DNA from: Verrucomicrobiia bacterium
GTDB taxonomy: Bacteria > Verrucomicrobiota > Verrucomicrobiia > Verrucomicrobiales > Akkermansiaceae
Assembly (NCBI GenBank): GCA_947460915.1
Contig: CANHKJ010000106.1
Span: forward strand, 1-9,362
Reading direction: 5' to 3'
DNA length: 9,362 nt
The translations under genes and the position numbers were made by a program. The notes below the pieces were generated by a model. It was not told the origin of the DNA, ran no database searches, and was given only the letters and a program-made list of their open reading frames with translations. Positions 1-6,700 of this stretch are shown here, piece after piece; the stretch's first letter is position 1, and every line of letters begins with the position of its first letter.

Positions 1-746
1 AAACAGGTGGACATGGAGTGCACACTGCCTGTGGCATCAATGATCACATCGGCGAGTTGTCCATCGGTTAGGTCAGCGAGAGCTTTGACATTCGCTTCGG
101 CATCTGTGCTGGCAAGAATGCCCTCAATGCCAAGATTTTTCTGACAAAAATCGAGTCTTCTTTGAACCATGTCCATGACGATCACGCGACAGTCCATGAG
201 TTTGAGAAATTCCAAACAGGCGAGGCCGATGGGACCTGCGCCGATGACGAGAACGGTTTCGTTAGGTTGTGGATTGCCACGATTCACGGCATGCAGACCG
301 ATGGCGAGTGTCTCGACTAAAGCAAGTTGCTCATAGCTGAGTGCATTGCCGACGTGGAGCTTGCGGGCTGGAACTTTCCATGTGCTGGTGCGCAGTCCGC
401 CATCGGCATGAACGCCGAGAACCTGAACACCTGGGCAGCAATTACTATTTCCCTTGAGGCTCGTTGCGCTACTCGGGTCATTGATGTAGGGCTCTAACGA
501 ACAACGATCACCGACACGAACGTTGGTGACATTTTCGCCTACGGCGAGAACTTCAAGGCCGAGTTCATGACCGGGAATGCGCGGATAAGAAAAGAACGGC
601 ATTTTTCCGAGATAACCCGAGAGGTCGGTGCCGCAGATGCCCATGCGATGGGTGCGCACGATGGCTTCATCGGCAGCGCATTGAGTGATGTCTTCGCAAG
701 CGATGAGATTGATCTCGGTGGGAGCTGTGAATTGGATGGCTGACAT
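1..746 (-). CDS. Zinc-type (MDR) alcohol/polyol dehydrogenase, 3'-partial
   Basis: Medium-chain dehydrogenase that probably oxidises a sugar acid or polyol hydroxyl with NAD in the cytoplasm. The visible 248 residues run from ATG at 746 to the window edge, so the C-terminus is missing. The catalytic zinc ligands are present: C38 in GICGTDL, H60-E61 in PGHELG, and a likely E145 in LVETLAIGLHAV. The Rossmann motif GAGPIG (G169, G171, G174) is followed by D192 at the end of the next strand, which suggests NAD rather than NADP. The order and spacing resemble L-galactonate/sorbitol/threonine-type dehydrogenases. Three of the four structural-zinc cysteines are replaced (D90, S93, S96; only C104 remains). 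It is the last visible gene of the minus-strand operon, starting 3 nt after the aldo/keto reductase stop, with no clear Shine-Dalgarno sequence, so translation may be coupled. The family is sure; the substrate is inferred from neighbours. Confidence 0.9.
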   Translation of the reverse strand, partial: MSAIQFTAPTEINLIACEDITQCAADEAIVRTHRMGICGTDLSGYLGKMPFFSYPRIPGHELGLEVLAVGENVTNVRVGDRCSLEPYINDPSSATSLKGNSNCCPGVQVLGVHADGGLRTSTWKVPARKLHVGNALSYEQLALVETLAIGLHAVNRGNPQPNETVLVIGAGPIGLACLEFLKLMDCRVIVMDMVQRRLDFCQKNLGIEGILASTDAEANVKALADLTDGQLADVIIDATGSVHSMSTC

Positions 747-749
747 AGC

Positions 750-1688
750 TTAGTTGTTTTCGGCGAGACCTTCGTTGTGACCCAGATTTTTGACTGGAGC
801 AAAAAGAGCGAGAACTTGATCGAGCAAGGACTGATCGATGGGGTGCTCTAACCATTTGGCCCACTTGGCGATGTTGTTTGGATTGGCTGATCCCGCGACT
901 GTCGATGTGATGTCGGGATTGGCGCAAGAGTATTGCAAGGCGAGTTGCGCGATATCGATCCCTTGATCCGCGCAAAGCTTGGCAGCAGCCCGTGCAGCTG
1001 CTTTCACTTCTTCAGGCTCCTTCAGCCAAACTGGAAGTTCGGCATTGGTGAGAAGACGAGCGGAAAATGGACCGGCATTGATGGCGCCGATGCCTTTGGG
1101 CTTGAGGCGTGGCACAAGTTCGTCGGCAAAGCGTGTATTTTGGAGAGTGTATTGATTGTACGAAAGCACGCAATCGATGTCATCCTCGACGTGATCCAAC
1201 ACGGTGTTGAATGTTTTCATGGGATAGCAGGAAAATCCGATCGCACGCACGAGACCTCGTTTTTTGAGTTCGATCACAGCGGGAATGGTCTCCTCCCATA
1301 TTTGCGGAAGCTTCACGAATTCGACATCGTGCAACAACAACACATCGAGATAATCGGTGCCGAGACGATGCAGGGAGACGTGGACGGATTCCTCGACGCG
1401 CTTGGCAGAGAAATCGAAATGTTCTAACGAATATCGTCCCAACTTGGTGCCCAGAAGATAGTCTTGGCGTTTGTGTTGCTTAAGTGCAATTCCTAACAAA
1501 ACTTCCGACATGCCACGACCGTAGAACGGTGAGGTATCGATGAAATTCATGCCAAGTTCGAGAGCTGTGTGAACGGATTGCAGGGCTTCGTTGACATCGA
1601 CGTTGCGAAATTCTGCGCCGAGGGATGAAGCGCCAAACGAGAGGACGGGTAGTGCGATTCCGGATTTTCCGAGGATTCTGGTTTCCAT
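750..1688 (-). CDS. Aldo/keto reductase, L-galactose/L-fucose (D-threo-aldose) dehydrogenase-like
   Basis: Probable NAD(P)-dependent aldose 1-dehydrogenase, oxidising C1 of a free sugar to its lactone in the cytoplasm. The 312-residue length is normal for an AKR. The catalytic tetrad is readable: D51 and Y56 in DTSPFYG, K82 in GTKLGRY, and H120 in LLLHDVEF. The stretch FDFSAKRVEESV, then SLHRLGTDYLDVLLLHDVEF and later LALQYSCANPDITSTVAG, closely follows plant L-galactose dehydrogenase (FDFSAERV..S...SLERL..DYVDIL..HDIEF, LALQYSLAN.EISS), as I remember that family. L-fucose and L-galactose share the same stereochemistry around the ring, so these enzymes often take both. The ATG at 1688 lies 6 nt after the epimerase stop, and the TAA at 750-752 is 3 nt before the next start. 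The AKR family is certain; the L-galactose/L-fucose specificity is inferred from similarity. Confidence 0.9.
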   Translation of the reverse strand: METRILGKSGIALPVLSFGASSLGAEFRNVDVNEALQSVHTALELGMNFIDTSPFYGRGMSEVLLGIALKQHKRQDYLLGTKLGRYSLEHFDFSAKRVEESVHVSLHRLGTDYLDVLLLHDVEFVKLPQIWEETIPAVIELKKRGLVRAIGFSCYPMKTFNTVLDHVEDDIDCVLSYNQYTLQNTRFADELVPRLKPKGIGAINAGPFSARLLTNAELPVWLKEPEEVKAAARAAAKLCADQGIDIAQLALQYSCANPDITSTVAGSANPNNIAKWAKWLEHPIDQSLLDQVLALFAPVKNLGHNEGLAENN

Positions 1689-1694
1689 GATGGC

Positions 1695-2498
1695 TTACAG
1701 TTGGGTTGAGAGAATGAATTGAGCCGCAGCTTCGTCAGCCGAGGGCAGGGGAAGAATTTCGGCAGAAAGATAGCCTTGGTATTGCAGTTGATGCAAGAGC
1801 AAGAGGAGAGGCATGCGATCCGTGTGACCGAAGCCGATCGCGCGGCGATTGCTATCGGCGAAGTGAATGTGACCAATGGTCTCGATGTTTTCGGCAATGG
1901 CTAACTCTAACGATTTCTCCTCGATGTTCATGTGAAACAAGTCGGCGAGGATTTTGATGTTATCGAGCTCATGGTTGTGAATGAATGCCGCGGCGTCACC
2001 CACAGTATTTATCAAGTTGGTTTCGTAGCGATTGAGCGGTTCGTAGAGAAATGTCACGCCGCGCGCCTTGGCGTGGCTGCCGATGATGCGCAGAGCCTCT
2101 GCGAGGTAGGTCAACGCCTGTTCTTTGCTTACTGAGCCGCCGTGTTTTCCTTGCATCGATCCAAGTATCGCGGGAGCAGAAAAGTTTGCGCCGAAATCGA
2201 CGAGGGCTAAGATAAATTCTAACGCTTTTTGGCGCACCACTGGATCGGCATCGGTGAGTGACAAGCCATGCTTCACCATGCCTGCGCCTGTTCCTACCGC
2301 AGCAATTTCTAACGAATGTTGCGTCTGAAGTTGCTTAATTGCGTCAATGGAAACGGCATCAGCAGATGGCAAAAACAACTCCACGGCAGAAAATCCGTGT
2401 TGCGCTGCTTTGGCAAATCCGATCGGCAATTCGTCATGAAACACAAAAGGCCCCGCTGAAGCTTCAGCAACACGGCAGAGTGTGACGGCAGTTTTCAT
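1695..2498 (-). CDS. Sugar isomerase/epimerase, D-tagatose 3-epimerase-like TIM barrel
   Basis: Xylose-isomerase-like TIM barrel (AP-endonuclease 2 fold) of 267 residues, probably a metal-dependent ketose or sugar-acid epimerase/isomerase. The catalytic and metal ligands of Pseudomonas cichorii D-tagatose 3-epimerase (E152, D185, H188, H211, R217, E246) have counterparts shifted by one: E153 in YEPLNRYE, D186 and H189 in ADLFHMNIEE, H212 and R218 in HIHFADSNRRAIG, and E247 in LSAEI. It should therefore be catalytically competent. I chose the ATG at 2498, which overlaps the upstream TGA as TGATG and has GGAA 8 nt before it. A GTG one codon earlier (2501) is also possible. Both couple translation to the mutarotase gene. 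The substrate is unknown. Members of this fold in sugar operons also act on keto-sugar acids or hydroxypyruvate, so the 3-epimerase label describes sequence type only. Confidence 0.88.
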   Translation of the reverse strand: MKTAVTLCRVAEASAGPFVFHDELPIGFAKAAQHGFSAVELFLPSADAVSIDAIKQLQTQHSLEIAAVGTGAGMVKHGLSLTDADPVVRQKALEFILALVDFGANFSAPAILGSMQGKHGGSVSKEQALTYLAEALRIIGSHAKARGVTFLYEPLNRYETNLINTVGDAAAFIHNHELDNIKILADLFHMNIEEKSLELAIAENIETIGHIHFADSNRRAIGFGHTDRMPLLLLLHQLQYQGYLSAEILPLPSADEAAAQFILSTQL

Positions 2499-2887
2499 CA
2501 CTCAGATTCCAAAATGATGTTGCCGTAAGGTGTGGGGCAACCAGTGCGAATCAAGCCGATGGCATGCGGCACGCGTTTTTTAAAATCGATGTGTGCTTCG
2601 CGGGTGACGGGGATCGTGCCGAATGATTCCGCGAATTTCGCGATGTTTTCGGGAGTGTTGGTGGCGTAAAATTCCTCCGCTTGCCAGATGCGTCCAATCT
2701 TGAAGTTTTGTTTGAGTAGATCGAGAACATCGAGCACGGTCGGAATGCCCTTGGTGAGCGAAATATCCACGGTTTCGATCTCTGGCCAGTAGGGGAATGC
2801 CCAGTCGGCGATGACTAAGGTGTTGGTGTGGCGGACGCGTGCCACCAAATCGAGCACATGCGGATTGAGGATTCCTGTCTGAAGCAT
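2498..2887 (-). CDS. RbsD/FucU-family sugar mutarotase
   Basis: Small RbsD/FucU transport-family protein that speeds conversion between anomers or ring forms of a free sugar, supplying the form used by the dehydrogenase. From the ATG at 2887 it is 129 residues. H20 and D28 (in RHTNTLVIAD) then fall exactly at the catalytic His20/Asp28 positions of RbsD, and the C-terminal GLIRTGCPTPYGNIIL matches the RbsD/FucU signature (IRSGE..PYANIIL). An in-frame ATG at 2917 would add ten residues (139 total), but it sits in the middle of a palindromic operator candidate, so I prefer the inner start; neither has a Shine-Dalgarno sequence. First gene of the minus-strand operon, its TGA overlapping the epimerase start. 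Whether it is a fucose mutarotase or a ribose-type pyranase cannot be settled from sequence alone; the adjacent L-galactose/L-fucose-type dehydrogenase favours a 6-carbon aldose. Confidence 0.87.
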   Translation of the reverse strand: MLQTGILNPHVLDLVARVRHTNTLVIADWAFPYWPEIETVDISLTKGIPTVLDVLDLLKQNFKIGRIWQAEEFYATNTPENIAKFAESFGTIPVTREAHIDFKKRVPHAIGLIRTGCPTPYGNIILESE

Positions 2888-2889
2888 AG

Positions 2890-2922
2890 TCTGTATGAAT
2901 GTTGCGGCAGTTGTCATACAGA
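2890..2922. repeat. 9-bp perfect inverted repeat TCTGTATGA ... TCATACAGA
   Basis: Arms at 2890-2898 and 2914-2922 are exact reverse complements separated by 15 nt. The right arm overlaps operator site A. The left arm repeats TCATACA of that site on the opposite strand but lacks the TGT half, so it may be a weak auxiliary binding site near the start of the mutarotase gene, or a leader-RNA hairpin. Its function is not established. Confidence 0.5.
2912..2920. promoter_or_regulatory. Candidate GntR/FadR-type operator, site A (TGTCATACA)
   Basis: Palindromic TGT-CAT-ACA that fits the GT-N3-AC core described for FadR-subfamily GntR regulators (TNGTNNNACNA). On the minus strand an AATAAT hexamer (plus positions 2922-2927) could serve as a -10 element, which would put the operon transcription start near the centre of this site. 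I see no convincing -35 element. Binding here would be expected to block operon transcription. Inferred from motif and position. Confidence 0.55.
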
Positions 2923-2952
2923 TTATTCTGCGCTTGTCACGTAAAATCCTAA

Positions 2953-2961
2953 TGTGATACA
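2953..2961. promoter_or_regulatory. Candidate GntR/FadR-type operator, site B (TGTGATACA)
   Basis: Differs from site A by one base at the fourth position and has the same TGT-N3-ACA symmetry. It lies just before the regulator's ATG (2969), with its centre 41 bp from that of site A, close to four helical turns. TAAAAT at 2942-2947 could be a plus-strand -10, placing the start of transcription inside the site, as expected for autoregulation. No good -35 is seen. The in-frame GTG at 2954 lies within the motif. Confidence 0.55.
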
Positions 2962-2968
2962 AAAAAAA

Positions 2969-3649
2969 ATGCAGCGCAGCGCAAAAATCATCCGTTTGAT
3001 CGAAAGTGAAATTTTCGACGGCAAAATGCCCGTCGGGCAACGTTTGGAATCGGAGGAAAAACTCTGTGAGCGCTTTGGTGTGAGCCGCACGGTGATTCGC
3101 GAGGCGATCCAGCAGCTGCGCGGGCGAGGCCTGTTGCGAACGCTCAAAGGATCTGGCACTTACATCGCTGAATCGAATTTGGACACCTTAGCCAATGCCG
3201 TGGAAGCGTATTCGGCGCTGGCGGAGGATCTTGATTTCCTCGAACTGATTGATTTCCGAATCATGATCGAGACCGAATGTGCGCGGCTTGCGGCGATTCA
3301 TGCGGGGGAAGTCGTGATTCGCGAGTTGCGTTCGATCATGGAAGCGATGCGTCAATCGAAGAATGATCGCTCGGAGTTTTCCCGTTGTGATATTTCCTTT
3401 CACCTGGTGATCGCTCGTGGTTCAGGAAATCGCATCTATGCCACGGTGTTGCGAGCATTGGAGAAAAAGTGCATCGACTACGCGCGTAAAAACCGTGGCG
3501 ATAATGATTGGTTCCAGTCGATCATGGTGACCCATCAAGCGATTCTCGATGCGATCGAAAATGGCAAATCGGAGATCGCAGCTGAGGCGATGCACAAACA
3601 TCTTCTTTCTTCGCGTCGTCATTTCGTAGATCTCACGGGAGGCGTGTGA
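2969..3649 (+). CDS. GntR-family transcriptional regulator, FadR/FCD subfamily
   Basis: DNA-binding regulator of 226 residues, probably controlling the divergent sugar operon and itself. Residues 1-66 form the GntR winged helix: a LESEEKLCERFGVSRTVIRE recognition region (about 26-45), then the wing GLLRTLKGSGTYI (about 54-66). Residues 86-220 fit the helical FCD ligand domain. Its usual metal-binding set is visible: D141 and H145 in CDISFH, H189 in VTHQAI, and H211 in MHKHLL. FCD domains commonly bind carboxylates or sugar acids, consistent with sensing a product such as an aldonate; that ligand is inferred. I chose the ATG at 2969 because an upstream GTG (2954) lies inside the operator candidate. 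Neither start has a Shine-Dalgarno sequence; a run of nine A precedes the ATG. Length is typical of the family. Confidence 0.93.
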   Translation: MQRSAKIIRLIESEIFDGKMPVGQRLESEEKLCERFGVSRTVIREAIQQLRGRGLLRTLKGSGTYIAESNLDTLANAVEAYSALAEDLDFLELIDFRIMIETECARLAAIHAGEVVIRELRSIMEAMRQSKNDRSEFSRCDISFHLVIARGSGNRIYATVLRALEKKCIDYARKNRGDNDWFQSIMVTHQAILDAIENGKSEIAAEAMHKHLLSSRRHFVDLTGGV

Positions 3650-3771
3650 TTTGCTGATTTTTCCTAATCCCAAGAGCTGGTTATGACATCAGCTAGTTGT
3701 CCCTTTTTACTTGCTTTTTAGCAGGTATCAGGAATCTTAGTTTCATCGCTTCAAACCCATCAACCCGTTTC
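3650..3771. other. Intergenic region between regulator and amylase
   Basis: 122 bp that should hold the regulator's 3' end and the amylase promoter, though no clear -35/-10 pair is visible. A 6-bp hairpin with one G-T pair (ACTTGC, loop TTTTTA, GCAGGT; 3709-3726) lacks a following T-run, so it is not a convincing intrinsic terminator. GTTATGACA at 3680-3688 reads TGTCATAAC on the minus strand and shares the 7-mer TGTCATA with operator site A, but it lacks the palindromic ACA half. Confidence 0.5.
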
Positions 3772-6700
3772 ATGTACGCTCGTCCTGTGACTTTAAAAAT
3801 GCTGTTGTTGCTCTTGGCCTCGTGCGCCAGTTTGCGTGCGGAGGCGATGCTTCAATACTTCGGAACAACGTGGAGTGAGATCGAGAGACGCATCCCTGAA
3901 CTGGTCGAACGCGGCTACGACTCGCTGTGGTTGCCACCGCCGTTCAAAGGAGGTGCAGGGACCTATTCGGTGGGATTTGATACTTTTGATCGCTTTGATT
4001 TGGGAGATCGAGATGGCAGTGGCACCGTGCGCACCAAGTACGGCACGAAGGCTGATTTGCAGCGATTGATGAAAACGGCGCATCGTTTTGGGCTGCGGGT
4101 GTATTTTGATAATGTGATGGCGCACAATGCGGGACCTCTCGACAAGAACACTGATCCCGGCGAAATTTTCCCGGGCATCCCTGGCTTTGTGCCGGAAGAT
4201 TTCCATCTCGTGCGCGAGGCCGATGGCACTTGGCGCAAGGCTGCTGATTGGCCGAATTGGCAAGATGAGTGGCAGGTGCTGAATCGCAATCCATTTGCCT
4301 GGGACATCGCCAATGAGCATCCTCAAAATGTTAGCTTCAATCCAAATGGCACGGCAGAAGGCAATACCTATCCGAAATGGAGCGGCTTTCGACATCCTGG
4401 ACAGCATTCTTGGTATCTCGACACAGACCTCACAATCGGCACCAATCAAGCGGCCGATCCCGTACATCCGTTTGCGAATAAAGAACCCTACCAAGACATC
4501 GGCTACGGCGCTTCATTCAACGGAGCGAACAATGGACGCTTCGATTGGAATGATGCCAACACAAATGGACAGCACGATGTCGGCGAGGCGTCAGAACCTT
4601 TTACCGATACCGGAGTCGATCCCAGTGTCACATGGCGTCAGACGGCTCAGTGGGGGCATGGTGATGGCATCTACAACATGGGCAATATCGTTGCCGAAGA
4701 TGTCAATGGCATGCTCTATCGTGCCGTGCGCTGGTTCATCAACGAAACGAGTGCCGATGGCTTTCGTCTCGATGCCGTCAAGCACGTGCCATCGGGATTT
4801 TTTGGCAAGCAAACGGGCGGCGACAAGGATTCGGTGAACTGGGGCTACAACGGTCAAATTCAAGAGCAATTCAACATCACTCGGGGATTTACGGATTGGG
4901 GAAATCATCGTGATTCCAACTACAATGCCGAGTTTCAAGCGCGCGACGATGCATTTCTCTTTGGCGAACACCTTGGCTCGCCCCCCTTTGAGGGAGGCTA
5001 TCTCGACGCAGGGATGCGCATCGCGAATGACAATTTACTCAACACGGTAAAAAATGGCATGGGCGCGAGTCTAATAGGATTTGATCAGCCGAATTACGGA
5101 GCTTATGGCACGGCTCAGACGGGCATGAACTACGTCATGAGTCATGACAATAATTATCTCTTTGGTGGCGACCGTCGACTCGCACATACCTACATTTTGA
5201 CTCGTGAAGGCAATCCGATCATATACACCGATGGCTACAACCAAGCGGGAGCACCTGATTATTTTCCCAAACCATCAGGCGTCAATTTTCTTGGTCAATT
5301 CGGCGACAATAGCGTGATCAGCGCGCTTGCGGTGCATCGTGACTTTGCCCGTGGCTATCAGATTGCGCGCTGGAGTGATCAAAATTTCTGCGCCTATGAA
5401 CGAGTCGATGATCGTGAAAAAAAATCGGGCACATGGAATGGCCAAACGATGCTTTTTATGATGGCGCGGAACTACCAACCCAATGGACAAGCTCGCCCTG
5501 TGCAGACGGGATTTCCGGTCGGAGCCACGCTGGTCAATCAGTCTCCTCACGGCGGCCGCTTTTTTGCCTATGTCAACCCCTCAGGTGTTGTGGTCGATGG
5601 CTCAGGCAATCCACCAGTTGTTCCTGCTAACGGCTGGTTCTGCTTCACTTGGCACAATCCACAGCTTCCCACGGTTTGGCAAGGTGCCGAACATCAACTT
5701 GAAAAACCACCGATTGAAATCTATCAAAATGGCAGCAAAGCACCGCTCATGGATCATTGGCGTACCGACGGTAAAGATGGCGATCCCGGTTTCAATCCTT
5801 TCGGAGTTCCCGCCACCGACACTGCGGAAAAATCGTACCGTGTGAAAATCCCACGCGTTACCGATGGTAGCAATCTGCGTATTCTTGCTAGAGCCGATGG
5901 CAGCGCAGAAAACATCCGCATCAAGCTCAATGGCGGCGTGAATGTGAACTCGCAAATGACTCCAGCGCTCGGCCCACAAAGTGGTGATCTGCGCGATTTT
6001 CCACCCGGACTGAACGATGATCGATTCGAGCCTCCAGATAGTGTGCGCCAGAGCTCGATCGATACTTACGCGGGCTATGAGCAGATGAAATTTCTCCGCC
6101 GCACGAGCGAAAAATTTGCAGCCCGTGACATCGGACGCAATGTGATCGGCACACCCGGTGCGGAAACCTACCAAGCTACCATTGGCACCGCTGGCTTTGT
6201 CATCAACAACGGTGGAGGCATCAACGATGGCAGCGGTCGACATTCTCAGTGGGTCTATCACGATCCCGCTGGCAACAATCAAGCTGCCGCTCCTGTTTTA
6301 CAAATGAACCCCGCGCCCCAAAACGCAGCCGGACAACCCTTCGATCTTTGGGTCAAAATGGGCTACCAGTTCCAATGGGACAAGATTTACCTCTACTACA
6401 CCACCGATGGCTTAACCTATCCTGAGGGCAATGCCGGAGCGGGCAAGGGGAGCACACAAGTCATCGAGGGCTCATGGGCCTTCAATGGCGCGCCCGATGG
6501 CATCGGCACTCCCGATTGGGGAAAAGTCACGGTTCCCGCGCTACCGAGCGGCACTATATTTCGCTACAAAATCGGTGTCCGCCGCACACAGACGGCTTCG
6601 TCCGTTTTTCCCTTTGGCGTCAATGATATCGCTCTCGCAGAGCGCATGGAAACGCAATTTGAAATCAACAATTTCAATGCCACAACGGCGAAGTTTTTCG

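Noticed and set aside
933..1427. Plus-strand open frame of 164 codons opposite the aldo/keto reductase
   Set aside because: It lies entirely within a gene with intact catalytic motifs on the other strand, and its translation shows no recognisable domain.
2961..2969. Run of nine A as a slippery frameshift site
   Set aside because: It precedes the preferred ATG, and the downstream regulator frame is intact, so no frameshift is needed.
3709..3726. ACTTGC-TTTTTA-GCAGGT hairpin as regulator terminator
   Set aside because: Weak 6-bp stem with a G-T pair; the T-run is in the loop, not after the stem.
3697..3771. TTG start giving a 25-residue longer amylase
   Set aside because: The extension puts a non-signal sequence in front of a good signal peptide that begins at the ATG at 3772, and there is no ribosome binding site at the TTG.
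4295..4837. Open frames of 180-233 codons overlapping the amylase, including minus-strand ones at 3793-4494, 5602-6282 and 6541-7083
   Set aside because: All are contained in the continuous GH13 reading frame and have low-complexity or motif-free translations.
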